DNA of 5,602 bases from contig JAFNFZ010000271.1 in NCBI GenBank assembly GCA_017885485.1, positions 1-5,602 of the forward strand. The letters are read 5' to 3'. The notes under the pieces are model-generated. The model worked only from the letters and a program-made list of their open reading frames with translations, did no database searches and was not told the DNA's origin. The position numbers and the translations under genes were made by a program. This DNA comes from Chloroflexota bacterium (GTDB taxonomy: Bacteria; Chloroflexota; Dehalococcoidia; UBA2247; RBG-13-53-26). Shown piece after piece: positions 1 to 5,429 of this stretch. Position 1 is the stretch's first letter. Every line of letters begins with the position of its first letter.

Positions 1-44
1 CCGGGGTGGTCAGTGCAGAAAGAAAGGGCAACACTGTGCAATAC
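1..44 (+). repeat. Left arm of a perfect 44-base inverted repeat
   Basis: This arm is the exact reverse complement of 105-148 (44 of 44 bases by eye), with a 60-base spacer at 45-104. Pairing stops at the inner edge, since a45 and g104 do not pair. The outer edge coincides with the window start, so the true arm could be longer. Read on the plus strand, it encodes the same wing segment (about V69 to Y81) of the ArsR-type regulator that 105-148 encodes on the minus strand. It is therefore a duplicated, inverted piece of coding sequence, not an independent element. Confidence 0.95.
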
Positions 45-347
45 AGGCTGGCTATCCCCAGGATCGCTACGGCCTGCGACATGGTGCGCGAGGCTGTAGC
101 CGAGGTATTGCACAGTGTTGCCCTTTCTTTCTGCACTGACCACCCCGGCCTTTCGCAATATACCCAGGTGCTGCGAGGTATTCGATTGCTTCGATCCGAG
201 TATCTCTGTCAGCTCACCCACCGACTTCGGCCCGTCCCGCAGATGGTGGATGATCATCAGGCGCTTTGGGTCGGCCAGTGACTTGCAGAACTCAGCCTGA
301 AGACGGAAGACTTCTGTTGACTTGTCGCTATCTGTGATTCGTGACAA
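1..347 (-). CDS. ArsR-family winged-helix transcriptional regulator, 3' part rearranged or partial
   Basis: This is a probable ArsR/SmtB-type repressor. The frame opens at TTG (345-347), behind a GAGGG ribosome binding site with a 7-base spacer, and stays open to the window edge. Residues 1-81 match the family: a first helix with SLADPKRLMIIHHL (about 23-36), a helix-turn-helix GELTEIL...SNTSQHLGILRKAGVV (about 44-70), and the start of the wing, KGNTVQY (75-81). After Tyr81, at position 105, the minus-strand reading loses family character. The expected continuation (RLAIPRIATACDMVREAVAE) is instead encoded on the plus strand at 45-104. The gene as written is therefore broken or inverted at its 3' end. 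No ELCVCDLC metal-binding motif is present. The only cysteines are Cys21 and, in the inverted part, Cys92, so a metal ligand cannot be assumed. The palindrome just upstream suggests autoregulation. Confidence 0.75.
   Translation of the reverse strand, partial: MSRITDSDKSTEVFRLQAEFCKSLADPKRLMIIHHLRDGPKSVGELTEILGSKQSNTSQHLGILRKAGVVSAERKGNTVQYLGYSLAHHVAGRSDPGDSQPVLHSVALSFCTDHP
6..104 (+). pseudogene. Inverted C-terminal fragment of the same ArsR-family regulator
   Basis: The plus-strand reading from 6 to 104 gives the wing and last helix of an ArsR-type protein (VSAERKGNTVQY, then RLAIPRIATACDMVREAVAE). The first 13 codons duplicate residues 69-81 of the minus-strand gene. The next 20 codons (exactly 60 bases, 45-104) supply the missing residues 82-101. 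Past 104 the frame stays open but reads the antisense of the gene's 5' half, so the rest of that ORF is not meaningful. I read this as the natural 3' end of the regulator placed in opposite orientation. Confidence 0.65.
105..148 (-). repeat. Right arm of the perfect 44-base inverted repeat
   Basis: This arm is the exact reverse complement of 1-44. On the minus strand it carries codons of the ArsR-type regulator up to Tyr81, in frame with the N-terminal part at 149-347. It is thus the arm attached to the intact 5' half of the gene. A 44-bp stem with a 60-base loop could form a large cruciform, be a substrate for inversion of 45-104, or be the trace of a snap-back chimera. Confidence 0.95.
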
Positions 348-371
348 CCCGCCACCCTCTCCAGAGATACA

Positions 372-401
372 TTAGTATATTACAATATTACAATATACTA
401 A
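372..401. promoter_or_regulatory. AT-rich palindromic operator for the ArsR-type regulator
   Basis: TTAGTATATT (372-381) and AATATACTAA (392-401) are perfect inverted 10-mers around a 10-base centre. Within it, ATTACAAT occurs twice in tandem (379-386, 387-394). AT-rich dyads of this size directly in front of the gene are typical binding sites of ArsR/SmtB repressors. The site lies 25 bases upstream of the regulator's start and covers its likely -10 element, which fits autorepression. Confidence 0.6.
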
Positions 402-413
402 CAGACCTCACAA
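385..413 (-). promoter_or_regulatory. Putative sigma70-type promoter of the ArsR-type regulator
   Basis: On the minus strand, TTGTGA (413-408) and TAATAT (390-385) are separated by 17 bases. Transcription would start near 378, about 30 bases before the TTG start. The -10 box lies inside the palindrome at 372-401, so repressor binding would block it. Confidence 0.45.
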
Positions 414-452
414 CGCCTGTCAATACCAGTCCAATTCCGTGTTGAGTTCGGT

Positions 453-644
453 TCATGAGGCCGCGACACGATCAGTGAGAGCCCGTTTCGTGGCATTGGC
501 GACCACGCGATACTGTCCGTCGCCGGTGGCGAGCTTGTTCGGGAGAATCATGTGGGCACGGCGGCGGAGAACAGTCTCTGTCTGAGCCTTGCTCCATGTT
601 GAGTGGTCAGTGTGATCTGCCCCGGAAGCTAGGTGGCAGGCCAC
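453..644 (-). CDS. Small hypothetical ORF overlapping the transketolase 3' end
   Basis: This is a 63-codon frame starting at GTG (642-644), overlapping the last codons of the transketolase by 16 bases and ending with TGA at 453. A GGAGGG lies upstream but about 13 bases from the GTG, too far for a good ribosome binding site. The last 30 residues ([30 protein letters not shown]) faintly recall the YxLVxxAAKRA segment of RNA polymerase omega, but the protein lacks the rest of that family and I do not assign it. There is no membrane segment or signal peptide. It could be a translationally coupled small gene or just non-coding sequence. The stretch 405-628 otherwise shows no convincing terminator or RNA gene. 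Confidence 0.25.
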   Translation of the reverse strand: MACHLASGADHTDHSTWSKAQTETVLRRRAHMILPNKLATGDGQYRVVANATKRALTDRVAAS

Positions 645-2698
645 CAGTAGCTCTTACCCTCCAGGATCTGAACTACCTCATCCTTCACTCGCTGGGCAGT
701 CAGCCCAAGTTGGTCGTAGATTACCTTTCCTGAAGCGGATGCCCCGAAACGAGACAGACCGATGGCCTTACCATCCAGCCCTACATAGCGCTCCCAGCCC
801 AGCGGCGTGCCGGCTTCTATGGATATGCGAACCCTCAAACCCGGCGGCAGAACCTGGTTGCGGTAGTCTGGTAGCTGACCGTCAAAGAGCTCCCAGGAAG
901 GCAGAGAGATGACCCGGGCGGCAATGCCGTTGTCCTTCAACAGCTTCCCTGCCTCCAGGGCGATATGGACTTCGGAGCCGCTGCCGATGATAATGGCCTC
1001 CGGCGATTGCGATGCTTGCCAGAGGACATACCCTCCACGATGCAGGCCATTGGCAGGAGCAAGCGTCCTGCGGTCCAACACTGGCAGGGACTGACGGCTG
1101 AGCACAAGAGCGGTGGGCCCCTGGCGACGCTCCAGGGCCACTTTCCAGGCTTCGGCTGTCTCTGTGGCGTCAGCGGGGCGCAGGGTGACCAAGTTGGGCA
1201 CCATGCGCAGCCCCATGAGTTGTTCGACGGGCTGATGCGTTGGCCCATCCTCTCCGAGCCCAATGGAGTCATGGGTGAAGACGAATATGACCCGGATCCC
1301 CATCATTGCAGCCAGTCTCACCGGCGGACGCATGTAGTCGTAGAAAATGAGAAATGTTCCTGTGTAGGGGATAATGCCTCTGTGCAGCGCCATTCCGTTG
1401 GCGATGGCTCCCATGGCATGCTCCCGGACGCCAAAATGAACATTGTGTCCACAGTATTCCTCAAATCCGTAGTGCCCGTGGTCTTTCAACAGCGTTTTGG
1501 TGGAAGGAGCTAGGTCGGCAGAGCCACCGGCAAATGAGTGTACCCTCTCTGCAATGGAGTTCATCACACGCCCTGAAGCCTCTCTCGTGGCAATGGGTTT
1601 GTCCGCTTTCACGAACAGACTGGAGAGGCCCTCATCCCAGTTCTGCGGCAGGTCTCCTCGCAGGTCCTCAGCGAGTTGCCTTGCCTCCTCGGGATGGTCC
1701 TGCGTGTATGCTCTGAGCATTGTCTCCCACTCATCCTGTTGGCGTCTGCCTCTATCCAGCGCCTGCCGGAAATGGGCCAGTGCCTCTGGGGGAATGGCGA
1801 AAGGTTCTTGGTGAGGCCACCCCAAGCGCTCCTTCGTCAAACGGACCTCTTCCTCACCGAGTGGCTCACCGTGCGCAGCGGCAGTTCCAGCCTTGTGTGG
1901 GCTGCCGTAGCCGATGACAGTCCGACAGATGATCAGCCTGGGACGATTGGCCACGGCCCGCGCCTTGCGGATTGCCAATTGGACCGCCGAGATGTCCATA
2001 CCGTCTATGGGGCCGATGACATGCCAGCCATAGGCCTGGAAACGCCGGGTCACGTTCTCAGCGAAGGCCGTGTCCGTGTTGCCCTCAATGGAGATGTCAT
2101 TATCGTCGTAGAGGTAGACTATCTTGCCCAGACGCAGCGTGCCTGCGAGTGAGGCTGCTTCTGCCGCCACGCCTTCCTGGAGGTCGCCATCGGAGACGAT
2201 GGCATAGGTGTAGTGGTTGATTATCTCATAGCCGGGCCTGTTGTAGTGCTGGGCCAGCCACCTCTCGGCCATGGCCATTCCCACCCCGTTGGCGAAGCCC
2301 TGCCCAAGAGGGCCGGTCGTTGCCTCGACGCCTGGGGTGACTCCATACTCTACGTGACCGGGCGTCTTGCTGCTCCACTGTCGGAAACGCTTGATGTCGT
2401 CCAGTGAGAGGTCGTAGCCCGTGAGATGCAGAAGGGCATAGAGCATGGCGGAAGCATGGCCCGGCGACAGCACGAAGCGATCACGGTCCGGCCACTTCGG
2501 ATCGGAAGGGTTGTGCTTCAGAAATCGATCCCATAGCACGTATGCCATGGGTGCTGCGCCAAGTGGTGTCCCCGGATGTCCAGAATTGGCCTGCTGCACC
2601 GCATCGACTGCCAGCAGACGAATGGTGTTGATGCAGAGATCGTCTAAGGTCATTCCCATGCTTGATGGTGATGGCATTGACGTTGATGAGCTTGCCAA
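629..2698 (-). CDS. tkt: Transketolase
   Basis: This is a thiamine-diphosphate enzyme that moves two-carbon ketol units between sugar phosphates in the non-oxidative pentose phosphate pathway (and in the Calvin cycle where one is present). It is cytosolic and usually a dimer. The 689-residue length fits the family (E. coli about 663). Visible motifs: SGHPG (39-43), SPGHAS (78-83), [12 protein letters not shown] (123-134), and the cofactor motif SDGDLQEG (169-176) followed by [10 protein letters not shown] (197-206). Next come GVREHAM with the catalytic Glu426 (423-429), [16 protein letters not shown] (475-490) with His476, Asp484 and His488, and the C-terminal domain from GSGSEVH (572) on. 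The cofactor motif has Ser where many enzymes have the first Gly of GDG, which I regard as a normal variant. The start is uncertain: the longest frame begins at TTG (2698) with no ribosome binding site, while family similarity begins at Met14/Met16 (ATG at 2659 or 2653), my preferred starts. No frameshift is seen. Confidence 0.96.
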   Translation of the reverse strand: MASSSTSMPSPSSMGMTLDDLCINTIRLLAVDAVQQANSGHPGTPLGAAPMAYVLWDRFLKHNPSDPKWPDRDRFVLSPGHASAMLYALLHLTGYDLSLDDIKRFRQWSSKTPGHVEYGVTPGVEATTGPLGQGFANGVGMAMAERWLAQHYNRPGYEIINHYTYAIVSDGDLQEGVAAEAASLAGTLRLGKIVYLYDDNDISIEGNTDTAFAENVTRRFQAYGWHVIGPIDGMDISAVQLAIRKARAVANRPRLIICRTVIGYGSPHKAGTAAAHGEPLGEEEVRLTKERLGWPHQEPFAIPPEALAHFRQALDRGRRQQDEWETMLRAYTQDHPEEARQLAEDLRGDLPQNWDEGLSSLFVKADKPIATREASGRVMNSIAERVHSFAGGSADLAPSTKTLLKDHGHYGFEEYCGHNVHFGVREHAMGAIANGMALHRGIIPYTGTFLIFYDYMRPPVRLAAMMGIRVIFVFTHDSIGLGEDGPTHQPVEQLMGLRMVPNLVTLRPADATETAEAWKVALERRQGPTALVLSRQSLPVLDRRTLAPANGLHRGGYVLWQASQSPEAIIIGSGSEVHIALEAGKLLKDNGIAARVISLPSWELFDGQLPDYRNQVLPPGLRVRISIEAGTPLGWERYVGLDGKAIGLSRFGASASGKVIYDQLGLTAQRVKDEVVQILEGKSYWWPAT

Positions 2699-2708
2699 TG
2701 GAAAGAGT

Positions 2709-2737
2709 ATTATCGGGAGAGATCCTTAGTCTGTCAA
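2709..2737 (-). promoter_or_regulatory. Strong sigma70-type promoter of the transketolase gene
   Basis: Minus-strand TTGACA (2737-2732) and GATAAT (2714-2709) are separated by exactly 17 bases. The predicted transcription start is near 2701-2702. This places the TTG codon at 2698 almost at the 5' end of the mRNA, while the ATG codons at 2659 and 2653 would have a leader of about 40-50 bases. The promoter therefore argues for the shorter transketolase. Confidence 0.7.
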
Positions 2738-2745
2738 TCTCTCTC

Positions 2746-2772
2746 CAGCCCAACGCTGTACGCCAGCGGCTG
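2746..2772 (-). other. Bulged hairpin between the acetyltransferase and transketolase genes
   Basis: CAGCC/GGCTG (2746-2750 with 2768-2772) and an inner GCTG/CAGC (2755-2758 with 2764-2767) form a two-part stem with a five-base loop and a four-base bulge. It begins 18 bases beyond the acetyltransferase stop and ends just before the transketolase -35 box. No T-run follows on the minus strand, so it is not a canonical intrinsic terminator. It may help end acetyltransferase transcripts or be chance. Confidence 0.25.
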
Positions 2773-2790
2773 TTCTGCAACCCTGTAGGC

Positions 2791-3435
2791 TCAGAGGTCG
2801 CGCACCAATCGCACCATGCCAGGGCATCCGATCAGCTTCTCGAAGTCACGGTGACGCTTCTCATCCAGGTATCTGAAGCCTGCCTTCTGGTATGCGCTCT
2901 CTGCCGGAGTATTGCCGATGTAGAAGCTGACCTGAGCCCGATGGAAGCCCTGTTGACGGCCCTTGTCAAGGATCGCCCCAAGCAAGCTGCTGATCACCCC
3001 CATGCGGCGACATTCTGGGAGCGTTGCCACCTGCTCCACGACCCATGCACCATCCAGAAAGTCAGAATGGCAGGTCATGAAGGCTGCGAGGCTCTCCAGA
3101 CCTGGCGCCATATCATCCTGCGTCAATCCCATCTGTTGGATCACAGCGGCCATCGGTTCCGTGACCGTCTCCTCTCCGTTGGTGACCGGGTCCAATCCTT
3201 CCAGTGCAGCGACTGCATGACCATTGACCTCTGCCACCAGGAACTCCGAGTAGTGACACATATGACGCGGCCCCTGCAAGGCCAGCAGTTCCAGGAAGGA
3301 CAGGCACCTCTCCTCGGGTTGAGAAATGATCAGGTCCCAGATGCCGATCTTTATGTGTGAACGACCGGCCATGAGCATGCACCAGGCAAGCAACTTCGCG
3401 TCTTCGGGTCGTGCCTGTCGGATTTTGAAGTTCAC
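2791..3435 (-). CDS. GNAT-family N-acetyltransferase
   Basis: This is a 214-residue protein of the Gcn5-related N-acetyltransferase fold, which transfers acetyl from acetyl-CoA to an amine; the substrate cannot be told. It starts with the typical first strand, FKIRQARPEDAKLLA (3-17). The acetyl-CoA region is WVVEQVATLPECRRMGVISSLL (131-152), with Arg143-x-x-Gly146 as the pyrophosphate-binding turn. The later strand and helix are AQVSFYIGNTPAESAYQKAGFR (167-188), ending in CPGMVRLVRDL. The usual last Gly/Ala of the R-x-x-G-x-G/A signature is Ile148. The start is GTG (3433-3435), with GAGGG eight bases upstream, a good ribosome binding site. It is probably transcribed alone: 185 bases separate it from the gene upstream and it has its own candidate promoter. 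No signal peptide or membrane segment is seen. Confidence 0.9.
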   Translation of the reverse strand: MNFKIRQARPEDAKLLAWCMLMAGRSHIKIGIWDLIISQPEERCLSFLELLALQGPRHMCHYSEFLVAEVNGHAVAALEGLDPVTNGEETVTEPMAAVIQQMGLTQDDMAPGLESLAAFMTCHSDFLDGAWVVEQVATLPECRRMGVISSLLGAILDKGRQQGFHRAQVSFYIGNTPAESAYQKAGFRYLDEKRHRDFEKLIGCPGMVRLVRDL

Positions 3436-3498
3436 CTACTCTGCCCTCTTTCGTGACGACTCTCTTTCTTCAGAATCGGAGCCTGCAACTCTGTGCTT

Positions 3499-3528
3499 AC
3501 TATATGCCAACAGCAATATCCACGACAA
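3499..3528 (-). promoter_or_regulatory. Putative promoter of the acetyltransferase gene
   Basis: Minus-strand TTGTCG (3528-3523) and TATAGT (3504-3499) are separated by 18 bases. Transcription would start near 3492, giving a leader of roughly 57 bases before the GTG at 3435. The rest of the 3436-3620 gap shows no clear terminator for the gene upstream. Confidence 0.4.
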
Positions 3529-3620
3529 CTGCTGAAACGTCATTTCCACTGGGTAGTGACAAAGCTATGACCGAGGCGAAGTGCCGGTTGCCTTCCTTCT
3601 CCAGTAAGATGCCCGTCCAC

Positions 3621-4355
3621 CTAAGGAATAGGTAGTATGAAGTTCGCTACCTTGATGTCCTTGACGATGTGGTAGTAACAGTGGCTGACCATCTGTTTTA
3701 TGTCTTCTCTTGTCTTGTCACAGTAGGCCTTCAGTTCTCTGCCCTGTTTGTAGTCAAAAGGCCTCTTCCTTGGGTCATCTGGTAGGGGAACTAATGCTTG
3801 ACGGAGGTCTCCGGTGATTGCCGATAGATCCAGGTGGACGTTGGAGCCTATCAGGCTCTCATGGGTAGTGCAGTGCCGGTAGCTAGCAAACGTTTCAAAC
3901 CACGGCTTTGCCAACTCACCTGCCAGATACTTGGTTATGTGTTTGCTAGAGTGGTATTTCAGCATATCGTTCCTGACAGTGCCTACATAGACTTTGCTGG
4001 GTCGGTTTGAGGGTTTCTGTTTGGCAGCCTGAAAGCTGTAGAGCACTCTGATCTCGTGAGCAAGTGTGTCCAGAACTGCCATCGCATTCATCAGAAAACA
4101 ATCGAGGTGTAGATTGGCTTCAAGGCCGAATCGCTTGACATCAGCAGACTTCTGCACCCTTGAAGTGTCATCTTGGACTATTTGTTCCCATATCACTGGG
4201 GGCTGCATTTCAGCGATTTGATCACCAAGATGATCTACCGACCATAGTTTCTGCATAACCGAGAGATGAAAATGCAGAAACTCGTCAATAAATTGTCTAT
4301 CAGTTGAGTTTGCCTGAACAATTGCCTGGAGCTTCTCTTGGTTAGTTGCTCCCAT
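3621..4355 (-). CDS. HEPN-like helical protein, putative ribonuclease or toxin
   Basis: This is a 244-residue, mostly helical soluble protein of no firmly recognised family. The middle, LHLDCFLMNAMAVLDTLAHEI (82-102), resembles the first long helix of HEPN-like proteins. The stretch WFETFASYRHCTTHESLIG (152-170) carries Arg160-x4-His165, with a polar His after the Arg, matching the R-polar-x3-H motif of HEPN ribonucleases. Known HEPN proteins often cleave RNA in toxin-antitoxin and phage-defence systems; that role here is inference. The start is ATG (4353-4355), with GAGGT six to seven bases upstream. The ribosome binding site overlaps the stop codon of the Ntn-hydrolase-like gene, and only 13 bases separate the two, so they are co-transcribed and probably coupled. 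Base composition is lower in GC than the neighbours: two sampled 60-base lines give about 42 and 45 percent, against about 63-65 percent for two transketolase lines. Confidence 0.7.
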   Translation of the reverse strand: MGATNQEKLQAIVQANSTDRQFIDEFLHFHLSVMQKLWSVDHLGDQIAEMQPPVIWEQIVQDDTSRVQKSADVKRFGLEANLHLDCFLMNAMAVLDTLAHEIRVLYSFQAAKQKPSNRPSKVYVGTVRNDMLKYHSSKHITKYLAGELAKPWFETFASYRHCTTHESLIGSNVHLDLSAITGDLRQALVPLPDDPRKRPFDYKQGRELKAYCDKTREDIKQMVSHCYYHIVKDIKVANFILPIP

Positions 4356-4368
4356 TGTTCTACCTCAC

Positions 4369-5100
4369 CTACGCGGGACGTCCTGTTTCCCCTCTGAATT
4401 CCTTCCTCTGGATCCAGCGAGGTGGCTCATCAGGGGTGATTAGGAGAACATCTACAGGCCCCCCCACGTTCTTTGGCCTTGCCTGGAAGCGCATGGTGTC
4501 AATAGTGGTTCTCACTGCGTAGATGGCGAAGTCTATGGCGTCCTGAACGGTCATGGCATCCCAGATGATGGGCGGCTTCGGCTGAGACTGCGTCGGCTGA
4601 AGGAGGGAGGCGATGACATCGGCCTGACCACCCCAGGTTGCCCCATAGACGACAGTGTCCGCATTGTGGGCCAGGTTCTGCCTCTGGACGGAGTTCTTTC
4701 CCACATGACAAAGGAAGACATAGGGGATGCTCTTCCGCTCGATTCTGTTGTAGCCGGCCACGTGAAAGGCGGTATCTGCCTGTGGGAAATGCTGTCTGAA
4801 GAAGTCGACCAACTTGCGGGGGATGGAGTTGATGTCGTCGTTATCATCAAGGACTTCCTCCGCGAACCTCTTGATGTGGCTTTCTATGCTCGTCTTCCCC
4901 AGGAGAGATTCGCCAAAGGTATTGATGCCCACCCTCTGACCAGGCAGCAGGAAGGTCTTGTAGGCGAAGTCAGAGCTGACCGTTTCTATCTTGGGCAAGG
5001 GCTTTCCATCCGGGGTCTTGCCTTCGATGGTGATCGACTGCCGACTATCCGAGGCCATCACTATCCCGGTGGGTACGTACACTGTGATCACAAAGGACAT
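4369..5100 (-). CDS. Proteasome-beta-like Ntn-hydrolase-fold protein, putative Ser-nucleophile protease
   Basis: This 243-residue protein looks like a divergent member of the proteasome beta/HslV (Ntn hydrolase) fold. Its N-terminus lines up with proteasome beta without gaps: Ser2 falls on Thr1, ASDSR (16-20) on AADSR with Asp18 and Arg20 on Asp17 and Arg19. After an insertion of about 14 residues, Lys48 in KTFLL falls on Lys33. RVGINTFGESLLG (56-68) matches the glycine-rich stretch after Lys33. VYGATWGGQADV (151-162) and VGGPVDVLLIT (212-222) match later conserved strands. Residues equivalent to Asp166 and Ser169 are not recognisable, so activity is unproven. If active, removal of Met1 would expose Ser2 as the nucleophile. 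The start is ATG (5098-5100), with GGAGGGG 8-10 bases upstream. It is the first gene of an operon with the HEPN-like gene. It is not HslV, and no ATPase partner is in the window. Confidence 0.72.
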   Translation of the reverse strand: MSFVITVYVPTGIVMASDSRQSITIEGKTPDGKPLPKIETVSSDFAYKTFLLPGQRVGINTFGESLLGKTSIESHIKRFAEEVLDDNDDINSIPRKLVDFFRQHFPQADTAFHVAGYNRIERKSIPYVFLCHVGKNSVQRQNLAHNADTVVYGATWGGQADVIASLLQPTQSQPKPPIIWDAMTVQDAIDFAIYAVRTTIDTMRFQARPKNVGGPVDVLLITPDEPPRWIQRKEFRGETGRPA

Positions 5101-5135
5101 TTTGTTTTCCCCTCCCTTCCCTTGGTGTGACCTCG

Positions 5136-5141
5136 ATTATA
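5136..5141 (-). promoter_or_regulatory. Candidate -10 box for the Ntn/HEPN operon
   Basis: A perfect TATAAT lies on the minus strand about 35 bases before the ATG at 5100, predicting transcription from about 5129. No good -35 hexamer occurs at 16-18 bases, so the promoter may be weak or activator-dependent. Its expected -35 region is occupied by the dyad at 5158-5172. Confidence 0.45.
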
Positions 5142-5157
5142 CTCCATTGCCCTCCCC

Positions 5158-5172
5158 CAACCGTTGTGGTTG
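5158..5172. promoter_or_regulatory. Short dyad CAACC-N5-GGTTG, candidate operator
   Basis: This is a perfect five-base inverted repeat with a five-base centre, placed over the -35 region of the Ntn/HEPN operon and between the divergent genes. Its position would suit a regulator binding site, but the dyad is short and could be chance. Confidence 0.3.
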
Positions 5173-5234
5173 CACAGGGATGGATGTCTCTGGGCTCCTC
5201 AACCGCACTATCGCCCAACGAAGTACGGTGATAA

Positions 5235-5429
5235 ATGAAAACAAAGGTACTCGAAAGACCAAAGATGCAGTCACTTGAGGGGTTGACAGGGCAAGCATCC
5301 TACAGGGAAAGGGACGCTGGACTGACCGAACTGAGAGGCAACATCGAAAAGGTTCTGCATCCGACCTCGCCTCGCTCTTACAGCGGCTCTAGCGTTGGCC
5401 ATTTTTACCCATACCTCAAGCTCCCATGA
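5235..5429 (+). CDS. Small hypothetical protein, divergent from the Ntn/HEPN operon
   Basis: This is a 64-codon plus-strand ORF of unknown family: basic at the N-terminus (MKTKVLERPK), a helical middle (ERDAGLTELRGNIEKVL, about 25-41) and a Ser/Tyr-rich tail. It starts at ATG (5235-5237) with only a weak GGTG upstream. Its TGA stop overlaps the ATG of the next ORF as ATGA (5426-5429), an arrangement common in translationally coupled operons and the main reason to list it. No family motif, signal peptide or membrane segment is seen. It may be spurious, in which case 5142-5425 is an unassigned intergenic stretch holding only the dyad and -10 box described separately. Confidence 0.35.
   Translation: MKTKVLERPKMQSLEGLTGQASYRERDAGLTELRGNIEKVLHPTSPRSYSGSSVGHFYPYLKLP

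Noticed and set aside
519..531. CGCC-GGT-GGCG hairpin downstream of the transketolase, as a terminator
   Set aside because: The stem is only four base pairs with a three-base loop, and no T-run follows on the minus strand.
603..612. GTGGTCAGTG, also present at 6-15 in the inverted repeat
   Set aside because: A ten-base match with no extension on either side is expected by chance in a window this size and has no link to the 44-base arms.
965..1513. Long plus-strand ORF of 182 codons inside the transketolase gene, with several others (for example 1676-2152)
   Set aside because: These are antisense shadows of a clear full-length transketolase; they show no family motifs and no ribosome binding sites.
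2662..3360. Plus-strand ORF of 232 codons covering the acetyltransferase
   Set aside because: It is antisense to a well-supported GNAT gene. The translation is low-complexity His/Leu/Ser-rich with no recognisable domain.
4666..5130. Plus-strand ORF of 154 codons opposite the Ntn-hydrolase-like gene
   Set aside because: The minus-strand frame has a good ribosome binding site, family motifs and operon context; this one has none of these.
5283..5288. Perfect TTGACA on the plus strand upstream of the edge ORFs
   Set aside because: No -10-like hexamer lies 16-18 bases downstream (the sequence there is GGAAAG-like), so it is not supported as a promoter.
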